Assembly (NCBI GenBank): GCA_002713215.1
Contig: PAVO01000014.1
Coordinates: 89,646 to 153,645, forward strand
Reading direction: 5' to 3'
Source: Crocinitomicaceae bacterium
GTDB taxonomy: Bacteria; Bacteroidota; Bacteroidia; Flavobacteriales_G; Salibacteraceae
Length of the DNA: 64,000 nt
In this document: positions 24,169-33,755 of the stretch, piece by piece
Numbering within the stretch: position 1 is the first letter of the stretch
Layout: each line of letters starts with the position of its first letter
Translations under genes and position numbers: made by a program
The notes under the pieces: model-generated
The model's database searches: none
What the model was told of the DNA's origin: nothing
What the model saw: only the letters and a program-made list of their open reading frames with translations

Positions 24169-26238
24169 ATGAAGAGAAGAATTCATTCTTTACTTGTATT
24201 GGTATTGAGTATTTGGTGTTTCGCGTCTTATTCGCAGGAAGAATGTGATGAAGACGTAAGCCAAAAAGCTGTAAACCTTTGTACAAAAGGAAAGGACAAA
24301 AAAAAATATTCCAAGGAGAAGCGGATGGCTTACCTCCGGGATGCTTTGGAAGAAGAAGAGGACTTCGCGGAAGCCAATTTCTTATTGGGAATTGAAACCA
24401 TAAAAACCGCCATGTATAAGGGGACAGGGCATGGAGCAGCTATTAAATACTTTGAAAAAACAGCAACCCTTTGCCCGGAATTTCATTCCGACATGTATTA
24501 TTATTTGGGAGCTATTTATTATGGTCGAAATGACTATGAAAATGCCGTGAAGTACCAGGAAAAATTCCTCGACTTTCAGTCCGATGATGGTTCTAAATTT
24601 TCCAAGAAGTATGAAACCTACCTGGTACAAACCGAAGAAGATTATAAAACAGCCAAGTTTTTTGCTGATGGTTATGCTCATCCAGTGCCGTTTGACCCGC
24701 AGGTAATTAGAGATGTTTCTACAAATGAGGCAGAGGAATATTTGCCGCTGTTATCGCCAGACAACGAATTGTTACTTTTTACAAGAAAATGGGAAGCGCC
24801 GGCCAAAAAAGGGTCGTATATCAGTTCGGATCAGCCAACCTATATCGAAAAGTTTTCTATAGCTCGTTTGCTTGATGGGAAATTTGAGAAAGGAGAGCCT
24901 ATGCCAGAACCATTTAACATCGATGATAAGATTAATTATGGAGGGGTCACGCTCTCACTCAACAACCGACACATGTATCTTACTATTTGTACTCCCTATA
25001 ATGATAAGGGCACTATTCGAAAGAATTGCGATATTTATCGATCCAATTACATTCATGGCCTGAATAAAGCAACCAATAGGGAAGAAATGCATTGGACCGA
25101 GCCGGAAAACCTGGGGCCAAATATTAATACTCCCAGAGGTTGGGAATCTCAGCCTTCATTAAGTTCAGATGGTAAGCATCTCTATTTTGCATCGTACCGG
25201 GAGGGAAGTGAGAAGATTGATATTTATATGTCAGAAATGAATGCCGATGGTGAATGGGGCATGGCAAAAAGCCTTGGCCCGCCAATAAATACTCCCGAAA
25301 ATGATAAGGCTCCTTTTATTCACACGGACTCAAAATCGCTCTATTTTGCATCCAGGGGCCATCAAACCTTTGGTGCATACGATGTCTTTTTTTCAAGGCA
25401 AAAGGACGATGGCACCTGGTCTGAGCCCAAGAATGTAGGATACCCGATAAATACAGACGAAGATGAACATGGGTTTATGGTAAGCGCTGACGGCAAGAAG
25501 GCATACTATGCTTCCAACCATTTCAAAAACAAACGGACCGTTCTCAATATTTTAAGTTTCGATTTGTACAAAGAAGTACGACCCGATCAGGTGGTAATGG
25601 TTAAAGGGAATGTAAAGCAAGAAAATGTTTCGGTCGAAAACAAAAAGGTGTCACTTAAGAATATGAGTACCAAAAAAGTATCGGAATTTGAAATTGAAAG
25701 TGATGGAACGTTCGCCGCAGCCATGGTGGTAAAGCCAGGAGATAAAGTGATTATGAAAGTGGAAGGAGACGATGTTGCGTACAACGCCAGGGTTGTAAAT
25801 GTTCCGGAAGAAGAAGCAGAAGAGGTTTCCACGGAAGCCATTGCCAAACCAATTGCTCAACAACTTGATGTAGTCATTGAAGAAGAAGAGGTAGGGGGCA
25901 ATTACAAGCTGGAAGATATCCATTATGAAACAAATTCAGCGGAGATTTCTGATCGTTCCCAGGTAATTCTTGACGATTTTGCAGAATATCTAATTAAGAA
26001 CTCCAGCATTAAAGTGGCTATTCATGGGCATACCGATAACGTTGGTTCGAGTTCTGATAATTTGGCATTATCTACTGATCGTGCTTTCTCAATTAAAACC
26101 TATTTACAAAACAAAGGTGTTGCTTCGCAACGACTTACCTTTAAGGGGTTTGGAGATGAAAAGCCAATAGCCGATAATAGTTCTGAGTCAGGGAGGAGCC
26201 TTAACCGAAGAACCGAATTCATGATTTTAAGTAAATAA
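24169..26238 (+). CDS. OmpA-family protein with TPR-like N-terminus and PD40 propeller
   Basis: A 689-residue envelope protein. It has a signal peptide (SLLVLVLSIWCFASYSQ), TPR-like helices (ANFLLGIETIKTAMYKG, YYLGAIYYGRNDYENAV), PD40/WD40-like propeller blades (LPLLSPDNELLLFTRKW, QPSLSSDGKHLYFASYREG, KAPFIHTDSKSLYFASRG, GFMVSADGKKAYYASNHF), a carboxypeptidase-regulatory-like segment and a C-terminal OmpA peptidoglycan-binding domain (AIHGHTDNVGSSSDN, RTEFMIL). This architecture is common in Bacteroidetes and near T9SS and PorP/SprF genes. It probably anchors a surface complex to peptidoglycan. It shares domain order with the gene at 43936-46062. Confidence 0.9.
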   Translation: MKRRIHSLLVLVLSIWCFASYSQEECDEDVSQKAVNLCTKGKDKKKYSKEKRMAYLRDALEEEEDFAEANFLLGIETIKTAMYKGTGHGAAIKYFEKTATLCPEFHSDMYYYLGAIYYGRNDYENAVKYQEKFLDFQSDDGSKFSKKYETYLVQTEEDYKTAKFFADGYAHPVPFDPQVIRDVSTNEAEEYLPLLSPDNELLLFTRKWEAPAKKGSYISSDQPTYIEKFSIARLLDGKFEKGEPMPEPFNIDDKINYGGVTLSLNNRHMYLTICTPYNDKGTIRKNCDIYRSNYIHGLNKATNREEMHWTEPENLGPNINTPRGWESQPSLSSDGKHLYFASYREGSEKIDIYMSEMNADGEWGMAKSLGPPINTPENDKAPFIHTDSKSLYFASRGHQTFGAYDVFFSRQKDDGTWSEPKNVGYPINTDEDEHGFMVSADGKKAYYASNHFKNKRTVLNILSFDLYKEVRPDQVVMVKGNVKQENVSVENKKVSLKNMSTKKVSEFEIESDGTFAAAMVVKPGDKVIMKVEGDDVAYNARVVNVPEEEAEEVSTEAIAKPIAQQLDVVIEEEEVGGNYKLEDIHYETNSAEISDRSQVILDDFAEYLIKNSSIKVAIHGHTDNVGSSSDNLALSTDRAFSIKTYLQNKGVASQRLTFKGFGDEKPIADNSSESGRSLNRRTEFMILSK

Positions 26239-26262
26239 TCACCCTATTGTTCATTTAAAAGA

Positions 26263-26270
26263 TAATTTTG
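26263..26270 (+). promoter_or_regulatory. -7 promoter box (TAATTTTG) for the DUF4920 lipoprotein gene
   Basis: A perfect TAnnTTTG match 20 bases upstream of the ATG at 26291, in the gap after the OmpA/PD40 gene. Confidence 0.6.
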
Positions 26271-26290
26271 CACCCTAATTTTTTAAAGAC

Positions 26291-26902
26291 ATGAAATATT
26301 TATTGATTCCATTTATCGTTTTTAGTTTGATTTTCGCCTCCTGTGGTTCCGAATCGAATACCGAACCAGTTGCAGCAACCGAAGTTGAGCAGGCATCAGA
26401 AAATACTGAAACGGAGGAGTCCCGAGAATCAGGAATTGTTAGCCCAAGTATGTTTGGTGCTGAAATTACAGTGGAAGAAGTCACTTCGAAAGACGAGTTT
26501 TTTGAGCAATTAAAAACAACCGATACGTTGAGAGACATTGTAATCAGTGGAAAAATTGCTTCAGTTTGTCAGAAAAAAGGTTGCTGGATGAAGGTGGATC
26601 TTGGAGATGAAAGCCTGGTTTTTGTTAAGTTTTTAGATTATGAATTCTTTATGCCTAAGGATTCGGATGGATCACTTGCTATTATGCAAGGAAATGCATA
26701 TGCTGAAACGGTTTCTATTGAAGAGCGCAAGCATTATGCTGAAGATGCCGGCAAGTCTGAAGAAGAAATAGCTGCGATTACAGAGCCAAAAACTACTTAT
26801 TCCTTTATGGCAAGCGGAGTAATTCTTAAGGATTACGTAAGAAAGGAACGGACTACTCCAAGCGAAGAAGAGTCAACAGAAGAGGCTGATACTGAAGGAT
26901 AA
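26291..26902 (+). CDS. DUF4920-domain lipoprotein
   Basis: A 203-residue lipoprotein: signal peptide with lipobox FASC, an acidic linker, then from about residue 53 a DUF4920 domain (SMFGAEITVEEV, VISGKIASVCQKKGCWMKVD, VKFLDYEFFMPKDSDG, GNAYAETVSIEERKHYAED). The CQKKGCWM pair of cysteines is the most conserved part and could bind metal or form a disulfide. The C-terminal tail is Glu-rich. No biochemical role is established for the family. It has its own promoter box and terminator, so it is a single-gene unit. Confidence 0.88.
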   Translation: MKYLLIPFIVFSLIFASCGSESNTEPVAATEVEQASENTETEESRESGIVSPSMFGAEITVEEVTSKDEFFEQLKTTDTLRDIVISGKIASVCQKKGCWMKVDLGDESLVFVKFLDYEFFMPKDSDGSLAIMQGNAYAETVSIEERKHYAEDAGKSEEEIAAITEPKTTYSFMASGVILKDYVRKERTTPSEEESTEEADTEG

Positions 26903-26926
26903 TTTAATTGAAAATATAAGAAAGGG

Positions 26927-26953
26927 AAGGCTTCTCAATTGAGGGGCCTTTTT
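26927..26953 (+). terminator. Rho-independent terminator after the DUF4920 gene
   Basis: A 10-bp stem (26927-26936 with 26941-26950, including two G-U pairs) with loop AATT is followed by a short T-run. It lies 24 bp after the stop and before the convergent transketolase gene. Confidence 0.75.
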
Positions 26954-26957
26954 GTTT

Positions 26958-27913
26958 CTATTTCTTTCTTTTTAATACGCGATCTACTGCGCCAACAATG
27001 TCTTTTGAGCCACAACCATATTTATCCAGTAATTCGTCCGGTTTTCCGCTTTGTCCAAATTGATCATTTACCCCAACAAACTCCTGAGGTACCGGGTTTT
27101 TTCGGGCCAATACTCCGGCGACTGACTCACCCAAACCTCCAAAAACTTGGTGCTCTTCAGCTGTAACTACACATCCCGTTTTAGCAATAGATTCCAGGAT
27201 CGCATCTTCATCAATTGGTTTGATGGTATGTATGTTTATGATTTCTGCGCTTATTCCTTTCTTTTCGAGTTCCTCACCGGCTTCAATCGCTTTCCAGACC
27301 AAATGTCCGGTCGCAACAATGGTTACATCCGTTCCGGGGTTGATCATTACTGCCTTCCCAATTTCAAATTCTTGATCTTCAGGCGTGAAGTTTGCCACTT
27401 TAGGCCTTCCAAACCTAAGGTAGACTGGCCCTTTATGTTTGGCAATTGCTAGCGTTGCAGCCTTGGTTTGGTTGAAGTCGCAAGGGTTAATAACTACCAT
27501 GCCTGGAAGCATCTTCATCATACCAATATCTTCCAGAATTTGGTGGGTAGCCCCGTCTTCTCCTAGCGTTAGTCCGGCATGAGAAGCACAAATTTTTACG
27601 TTTTTTCCTGAATAGGCAATACTTTGTCGTATTTGATCGTACACCCTGCCTGTAGAGAAATTTGCAAAGGTTCCCGTAAACGGAATCTTGTCTCCAATGG
27701 TTAGCCCGGCTGCAAACCCCATCATGTTTGCTTCTGAAATTCCCATTTGAAAAAAACGGTCGGGATACTTGTCTGCAAAGTCATTCATTTTAAGCGATCC
27801 GGTCAAATCAGCACAAAGTGCTACCACATTTTCATTTTTTCTCCAAGTTCTGAAAGTCCTTTTCCAAATCCTGAACGGGTGTCTTTATTTCCAGTATTTT
27901 CGAATTTTGTCAT
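26958..27913 (-). CDS. Transketolase C-terminal subunit, with an apparent frameshift near the N-terminus
   Basis: The pyrimidine-binding half of a split transketolase, homologous to the second part of Tkt and partner of the gene at 29304-30149. It shows [43 protein letters not shown] and [10 protein letters not shown]. The true start is the ATG at 27913 ([20 protein letters not shown]), 3 bp after the von Willebrand gene. That frame runs into TAG at 27821-27823, while the main frame has no ATG. The frames join at a run of six A (27835-27840, minus strand); seven A would give [14 protein letters not shown], the expected sequence. So the gene lacks one base, by sequencing error or a real mutation. 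The open remainder begins at GTG 27827 without about 28 conserved residues. Confidence 0.82.
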
Positions 27914-27916
27914 CGC

Positions 27917-29287
27917 TTATAAATTTAAAGAAGCAGAACTTCCTTCAATAATTTCAATCTCTTTTTCAATGGTAAACATGGAACTCTTGGCTCCTTTGGG
28001 GCGGTACAATACAATGTATTTACCCGGAAGCATATAGTAGCTTTCACGGCTTAAATTCACATTAAGGCGAACTACTAATTCCAATTTTCCGTTTTTTCGC
28101 TGGTAGATTTCGCCCATTCCCTTCTGGCCCTTATTAACGGTTAAAAGCCCTGGCGTGGGGATGTTTACCGTGGTTGTATGGCTTTGACTTACAGCAATAT
28201 CATTAATTCGTAGTCTGGGGTGAGTCAAAACTTCAAGGTCGTAGAATCCGGTGACATATTTCACGGTACTTTTTAATGCCTGGACGTTAATGGTTTCAAA
28301 GCTTCCGTGTTTTCTTACTAAGGTCAAAATCTCTTCCCTGGAATTAAATCGCGGCGACTTCAAATAAATAAAGCCTTGCGGAGCGTCAACGGAAAGAATA
28401 TTGTGTTTTCCGGGAATCATTACTAAACTATCTTTCCTTACCGGTGGTATGGTATGGGCTACCAAATCGTAGGTAAATGAAGCCTCCAGGTCAAGAGTGT
28501 CGGGATTTCCATAAGCATTCATGGTATGAACAAAGCTGAAAATTTCCCGCTTGCTACTGTGATCATATAGTGTAACTCCAACATTGGTTTCCGAGGGATT
28601 TTTGCCAGCATCTACCAAATTAACCTGGGCCGTTGTTTTGTTAAGCGCTTGAGAGATTACAATTCCCAGCACATTCTTAAATGTAGCTTCATTGTTTACA
28701 TTATAGAACGTACCCAGGCATTCGAATGACTTCCTAAAATTCATGTCCAAGCCGATACCAATAACGAAGGGCTTAAGAATAATTCCCTTGCGTTGTAATT
28801 TCATGGAGATCGTACAGGGGTCTCCACCACATTCTTCAACACCGTCAGTGATTAGAATTATAATATTCCTACAGGTTGAGCAAGGAGTAAAATCACCAGA
28901 TGCTTTTTCCAGGGTCATAGCAATTGGCGTAGTACCCATTGGAGTAATTTCACCAAGTTTTGTCTTTACTTTTTCATGATTGTTATATGCGAATGGCACC
29001 TCAAGTTTGGTATCGTTGCAATCCTGCCCATGGCGATAGTTCTTTTGGTGACCATATACTCGAAGAGCAATTTGCAGGTTTTCGACGCTTTTAAGGCTAT
29101 CAACAGTCTGGGTAAGTAGTTTCTTCGCAATCTGGTGTTTTCTGCCGTTATTCCAGCTTCCATTCATTGAATTAGAAGCATCATAAATAAAAAGAATTCG
29201 GGTTGTAAAGTCAGCGTTTCCCTGCGCAAAGGTGCTTGCAAAGAAGCTGTTTAGCAAAAAGAGAACTACGAGAATTTGTCTTAGCAT
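27917..29287 (-). CDS. Secreted von Willebrand factor A domain protein
   Basis: A 456-residue protein with a signal peptide (QILVVLFLLNSFFASTFAQ) and a vWA domain from about residue 28: MIDAS motif in ILFIYDASNSMNG, LQIALRVYGHQ, ITPMGTTPIAMTLEKASGDF and IIILITDGVEECGGDPC. The MIDAS residues DxSxS and a downstream Thr are present, so metal-dependent ligand binding is likely. The C-terminal 200 residues are beta-rich (VNLVDAGKNPSETNVGVTLY, LPGKYIVLYRPKG) and may be several Ig-like folds. It lies between the two transketolase subunit genes, 16 bp after the first and 3 bp before the second, so it is co-transcribed with them despite the lack of an obvious link. Ligand unknown. Confidence 0.85.
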   Translation of the reverse strand: MLRQILVVLFLLNSFFASTFAQGNADFTTRILFIYDASNSMNGSWNNGRKHQIAKKLLTQTVDSLKSVENLQIALRVYGHQKNYRHGQDCNDTKLEVPFAYNNHEKVKTKLGEITPMGTTPIAMTLEKASGDFTPCSTCRNIIILITDGVEECGGDPCTISMKLQRKGIILKPFVIGIGLDMNFRKSFECLGTFYNVNNEATFKNVLGIVISQALNKTTAQVNLVDAGKNPSETNVGVTLYDHSSKREIFSFVHTMNAYGNPDTLDLEASFTYDLVAHTIPPVRKDSLVMIPGKHNILSVDAPQGFIYLKSPRFNSREEILTLVRKHGSFETINVQALKSTVKYVTGFYDLEVLTHPRLRINDIAVSQSHTTTVNIPTPGLLTVNKGQKGMGEIYQRKNGKLELVVRLNVNLSRESYYMLPGKYIVLYRPKGAKSSMFTIEKEIEIIEGSSASLNL

Positions 29288-29303
29288 TAACTACAATTGA
29301 ATA

Positions 29304-30149
29304 CTAGTAATCGCCTAGAGTTTCTTCAAGCTGTTCCAATGCCTGTGCCAACTGTTCATCATTGGGCGCAACCCCGTGCCATTTGTGGGTTCCCATCATA
29401 AAGTCTACACCGTTGCCCATTTCTGTTTTCATGATAATTATAACCGGTTTTTCTTTACCGCAAAGCGCCTTTGCCAGTTTTAAATTGCTCAGCACATTGG
29501 TCATATCATTTCCTTCCATTTCAAGTACCTGCCATCCAAAGGCTTCCCATTTGGCTTTCAGGTCACCGAGGCCCATTACGTCATCAACGTCACCATCAAT
29601 TTGTCGCCTGTTATAATCGACAACGCCAATAATGTTATCTACTTTTTTAGCAGCACCATATATTGCGGCCTCCCATACCTGGCCTTCTTGTAACTCACCA
29701 TCACCCATAAGTACGTATACCAGGTTTGGATCGTTGTTCAGTTTTTTCGTTGAAGCAGCACCCAGGGCAGCAGATAATCCCTGACCTAAACTACCTGAAG
29801 CGATTCTTACGCCAGGTAAACCTTCGTGAGTAGTTGGGTGGCCCTGAAGTCGTGTATCCAGTTTTCTAAACGTAGCTAATTCCTTTACCGGGAAATACCC
29901 GTTTCGGGCAAGAACCGAATACCATACAGGACTTATATGTCCATTGGATAAAAAGAAAAGATCCTGTCCAACGCCATTCATGTCCCAATTTTCAGGGCTG
30001 TGGTTTAGAATTTCTCCATACAACGCAACCAGAAAATCCGTACAGCCTAAAGAACCTCCCGGGTGTCCAGAACTAACGGCATGCACCATTCTTACAATAT
30101 CTCTTCGGGTTTGGCTTGCTAGTCTTTCTAAGTGCTGTATATCTGCCAT
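29304..30149 (-). CDS. Transketolase N-terminal (thiamine-pyrophosphate-binding) subunit
   Basis: A 281-residue first half of a split transketolase. Visible are HAVSSGHPGGSLGCTDFLVA, LSNGHISPVWYSVLA, GSLGQGLSAALGA, and the thiamine-binding GDGELQEGQVWEAA plus NRRQIDG. The enzyme moves two-carbon ketol units between sugar phosphates in the pentose phosphate pathway. The C-terminal partner is 1.4 kb downstream, beyond the von Willebrand gene, instead of adjacent as usual. The split form is common in Bacteroidetes and archaea. Nothing indicates damage in this half. Confidence 0.93.
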   Translation of the reverse strand: MADIQHLERLASQTRRDIVRMVHAVSSGHPGGSLGCTDFLVALYGEILNHSPENWDMNGVGQDLFFLSNGHISPVWYSVLARNGYFPVKELATFRKLDTRLQGHPTTHEGLPGVRIASGSLGQGLSAALGAASTKKLNNDPNLVYVLMGDGELQEGQVWEAAIYGAAKKVDNIIGVVDYNRRQIDGDVDDVMGLGDLKAKWEAFGWQVLEMEGNDMTNVLSNLKLAKALCGKEKPVIIIMKTEMGNGVDFMMGTHKWHGVAPNDEQLAQALEQLEETLGDY

Positions 30150-30225
30150 GAATAAGCTGTGTTTTTTGCGAAATTAAGATATCTGCAGAGCCCGTTGTTC
30201 CAGTGTTGAAAACTGCTGATAAGTA

Positions 30226-30253
30226 TACAAAAAAAGAGGGCGAAGCCTCTTTT
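30226..30253 (-). terminator. Rho-independent terminator for the pseudogene transcript
   Basis: Stem AAAAGAGG (30232-30239) pairs with CCTCTTTT (30246-30253) around a six-base loop. On the minus strand it is followed by a run of seven T. It begins 9 bp after the original stop of the upstream pseudogene at 30263, which supports that position as the ancestral 3' end. Confidence 0.8.
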
Positions 30254-30262
30254 GTACTTAAG

Positions 30263-31936
30263 TTATTTAGCAATACAGCGTCCCAATTTAATAGTCTTCT
30301 TTTTTTGGCCAAGAATAATGAAGCCCGGATCATCATCTAATGGTACACATCTTCTAACCTGAGTGAAAGTGGCCTCTTCTTTAACATTGTATTAATATTT
30401 TCTGCTCAAGTTACCTTCGTTATCAATTCTTGCTAAACAGGTAACAGCATTGTCACCACCTTTCTTTGATTTTACGATTTTTTTTGGGTTATATTCAGTA
30501 TGATTTTTCAAATGATCGTTATACAATATATAGATATTACCATCCTTCGTAGTGTAATTATAAGAACTAAATGGACTAGCGTTATTAATGGCCTCTTGAT
30601 CCAAATGCAAAGTGTTAATACCATTATACCCACCCCATGGATTACTAAACGCACTTCCTAACCTATTAAACATTGCTTCAAATCCATAAGGACTTGAACT
30701 AGTAGATGTATAGTTATATTTAGGAACCCGCGAAATCCACAATACATTACCTTCAAAGTCTAATTTTATAACCATCACATCCATAAAATTATAGTGATAT
30801 GTTGTATTAGAAGATCCGGAGGCGGAGTAGGAGCTTAACACAGTTATATGGAATTGTTCACTCACTATAAAAATAGCCTCATCATTAACCTCTATGTTTC
30901 GGATATCATAATTTCTAAACTCAACCTCTTTGCCTGTTTCTTCCTTCTTATTAGCTCGTTTTTCGCTTTTTTCTGAACTGAATCGAGTTATCTCATCTAC
31001 GGTAAATTCGTAATGCTTTATATCCATTAATCCTTGAACTTCAATATCTTCCCTTACCATGAAAATTCCATTTGCAGCATTTTCAGATTTTGTGCTATAA
31101 AAACCTGCTAAAATGAGTCCATTATCAGGTGCAAATGTCAATTGAATATCAGAAGTATGATACCCGCCTAATTCTAATTGATAACGGGTTACTTCTCCAT
31201 TACGCAGGACGGCAGCAGTATAAAAAACATTAGGCTTTCCTTTCTCACGATCTTCACTATCTTTTACCCTTCTTGCAACAATAGCAGCATCACCATTTGC
31301 ATTGAATTTGAAGTCCATGGTATTCAGCGCCTCATTATTTTCAAGTTCGATTTGGTCTGTGTAGACTTCGTTTAATTCTGTGTCCAATATTTTTAGTTCA
31401 TACCAAAATTTGGTTAAATCAGTAGTGCCATTATTATGCCCCACATAGAGCCTAGAGTAATCCGGTGAAACTTCTATGTCTTCTGTTTCCTTATTAGCGC
31501 TTCTTAGAAAATTCATCTTTGTTATTAATTTGGGATCTCCTTCCTTAGACAAAGATTCTGGATCAATAGCTTGAACATAGTAGTAGAATTTTTCTTCGTT
31601 TTCTTCTTTTATTTTAGATAGGACAAATATTTTATCACCTAATCTAAAAATCCTTTCATAATAAAATCTCCCTTTTTTAGCCTTATGCTCAATTTAAACA
31701 GTACTTCTTGAAGCTTCATTCAGTTTTATATCTGTTTTAAGCAAGTTTACTTCAACGCCATCCTTCCACAGATGAACCAAGGATCCGTTTCCAAAATCAT
31801 AAGTATTTATAAATTTTCCTTTGGGGACTTTTATAAACCCTCCCCATTCTACCACCGCTAGATTGTTATTGGATTGGCTAATTGAAGTTAAGTTAATTCC
31901 CAATGCGATAAGAATCAATGTAATGGACTTTTTTAT
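30263..31936 (-). pseudogene. Decayed tandem duplicate of the 520-residue secreted protein at 31997-33559
   Basis: One frame aligns along the whole intact neighbour but is broken three times. At 31934-31936 the codon for the signal-peptide Met is ATA (then KKSITLILIALGINLTSISQ). A TAA at 31694-31696 replaces an Lys codon (VxIEHKAKKGRFYY versus KIEHAARKGKYYF). A TAA at 30392-30394 replaces a Leu codon (SRKYxYNVKEEATFTQV versus KRGYLYNVAEEALFTKV). After it the frame continues through DDDPGFIILGQKKKTIKLGR to its old stop at 30263, just before a terminator. No frameshift separates the lesions, so decay is recent. The span would be 557 residues, with an insert of about 40 near the C-terminus compared with the intact copy. 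The open parts are 30392-31552 and 31694-31918. Confidence 0.88.
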
Positions 31937-31996
31937 ACGATGCCAATTTAATGGTGAATATGCAAGTAATAAAAAAGGTATTTGTCTATATGGAGC

Positions 31997-33559
31997 TTAT
32001 TCTTCTTTAGTTGTTACACGTGCCAGCTTAAATTTCTTCTTTTTCTGAGCAATAATCATAAATCCTGTATCTTCATCCAAGGCAGCACTTTGTTTCACCT
32101 TTGTAAATAAAGCTTCTTCAGCAACATTATAAAGGTAACCTCGCTTCATGTTTCCTTCATTATCAATTTGAGCTAAACAAGTAACTGACTTTTTACCACC
32201 CCATGGGGTTTTAAGAATTCTGCGTGGGTTATATTCTATGTGATTTCCAATATGATCATTGTATAATAGATAAACACTATTTGAATTGTAGTCATAGTTA
32301 AAGGAACTATAGCGTCCACCATCATTTTTGGAATAGTTGTACTTGGGAACCCGTGCCATCCATTCCACCTCTCCTTCAGTAGTAAATTTAAGGGCCATTA
32401 CATCCATATAGTAATAGTGGAACGTAGTTGTTACCATTCCATTTGAAGAACGGTTAACCTCAACACGCATCCAATATTGTTCAGCTAAAAGGAATACCCC
32501 ATTATCGGTTTCAAACAAATCATGAATGGTATAGTCGTTTAATTCAATTTCACGTCCTTTATCCTCTTTCTTTTTGGCCTTTTTTTCCTGTCTTTCAGAT
32601 GCAAATTTCATGATTTCTTCGACGGTAAACTCTTTGTACATGGTTTCTCCCAATTCATCTCCACTTATATCTTCTCGAATGAAGAAAACCCCATTAACAC
32701 GATTTGCAGCATTTGGGCTGTAGTATCCTGATATAATCAAGTCCCCATTTTTACCGAACGTAATTCCCGCGCCTGAAATAAAATTACTACCCAAGTCCAC
32801 CTTATACCTTTGGACTTCTCCGTTTCTCATAACTGCCGCAGTATAATAATAGTTAGGTTTATCCTTTTCACGATCTTTCTTTTCAATCACTCTTTTTGCC
32901 AGAACTGCTACATCTCCATTTTTCCAAAAATCAATATAGGCCGTATTTAGGGCTTCGTCGTTTTCTATTTCAATCTTGTCAGCATAGATGGATTCAAGTT
33001 CAGCATCGAAAATTTCCAATTCGTACCAGAATTTTTTTAGATCTCGTGTTCCATTATTGTGTCCAAAGTACATTTTGGAATAATCAGGAGAAACAACAAA
33101 ATCTTCTATTTCTTTAAAAGAACTTCTTAAAAAGGTCATTTCACCAACCTGGACCGGTTCTCCTACAATTTCTAATGAATTGGGATCTATGGTTTGAACG
33201 TAATAGTAAAACTTCTCTTCCTTTTTTACTTTAATTTTACTCATTAGGCAAAGTTTATCCCCAAGCCTGAAGATACTTTCAAAGTAATATTTTCCTTTTC
33301 TGGCGGCATGTTCAATTTTAAGTTCCCTTTGCTTTATTAAATTCATGTTTCCAGTAGTACTAATGATATGAAGTTCAACTCCATCTCTCCATACATTCAA
33401 ATACAAGTCATCGGTGAATCGTTGAGTTCCCCAAAAAATGCCAGGAGCTACTTTCATTTCAGTACCCCATTGGATTTCAGCCCAGTCCAACTCTGATTGT
33501 TGAGCAAATAAATTAGTAGATAGAATTATTGTAATGATTGCAATAAGAATTTTGTTCAT
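31997..33559 (-). CDS. Secreted protein of unknown function (intact copy of a tandem pair)
   Basis: A 520-residue protein with a signal peptide (ILIAIITIILSTNLFAQ). The mature part is charged and beta-rich, with WAEIQWGTEMKVAPG at its start, several Lys/Glu-rich stretches and recurring aromatic motifs (YYYVQTIDPNS, FVVSPDYSKMYFGHNNG, VYLLYNDHIGNH). The phrases SPDYSKMYFGHNN and DGVELHIIST hint at propeller-like blades but I cannot assign a family. It ends LARVTTKEE without a T9SS domain. It lies 60 bp upstream of its degraded duplicate, in the same direction. Function unknown. Confidence 0.7.
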   Translation of the reverse strand: MNKILIAIITIILSTNLFAQQSELDWAEIQWGTEMKVAPGIFWGTQRFTDDLYLNVWRDGVELHIISTTGNMNLIKQRELKIEHAARKGKYYFESIFRLGDKLCLMSKIKVKKEEKFYYYVQTIDPNSLEIVGEPVQVGEMTFLRSSFKEIEDFVVSPDYSKMYFGHNNGTRDLKKFWYELEIFDAELESIYADKIEIENDEALNTAYIDFWKNGDVAVLAKRVIEKKDREKDKPNYYYTAAVMRNGEVQRYKVDLGSNFISGAGITFGKNGDLIISGYYSPNAANRVNGVFFIREDISGDELGETMYKEFTVEEIMKFASERQEKKAKKKEDKGREIELNDYTIHDLFETDNGVFLLAEQYWMRVEVNRSSNGMVTTTFHYYYMDVMALKFTTEGEVEWMARVPKYNYSKNDGGRYSSFNYDYNSNSVYLLYNDHIGNHIEYNPRRILKTPWGGKKSVTCLAQIDNEGNMKRGYLYNVAEEALFTKVKQSAALDEDTGFMIIAQKKKKFKLARVTTKEE

Positions 33560-33723
33560 CAGAATTGTTTTTTATAAGCTTAATTATTTTGTGGTGACCA
33601 ATGTATCAAAAAATAGCTTCACTTAGCTCTACTATTAGCCATATTTATTATAAAGGGTTTGACCTCAGAAGCACTAACCTTTTAAATAATGAATTAGTAG
33701 CAGTTTAAATACCAAGATACAGC

Positions 33724-33731
33724 TACTTTTG
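33724..33731 (+). promoter_or_regulatory. -7 promoter box (TACTTTTG) for ychF
   Basis: A perfect TAnnTTTG match 24 bases upstream of the ATG at 33756. It overlaps a TTG at 33729 in the same frame and so argues against that upstream start. Confidence 0.6.
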
Positions 33732-33755
33732 CCCACTTATCTAAAATCCCAGAAA

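Noticed and set aside
27827..27913. Programmed -1 frameshift in the transketolase gene
   Set aside because: Six A in a GAA-AAA-ATG setting is a poor slip site and no pseudoknot-like structure is apparent; an error or mutation is simpler.
30073..30336. 87-codon reading frame overlapping the transketolase start
   Set aside because: It runs through the terminator and the tail of the pseudogene in another frame.
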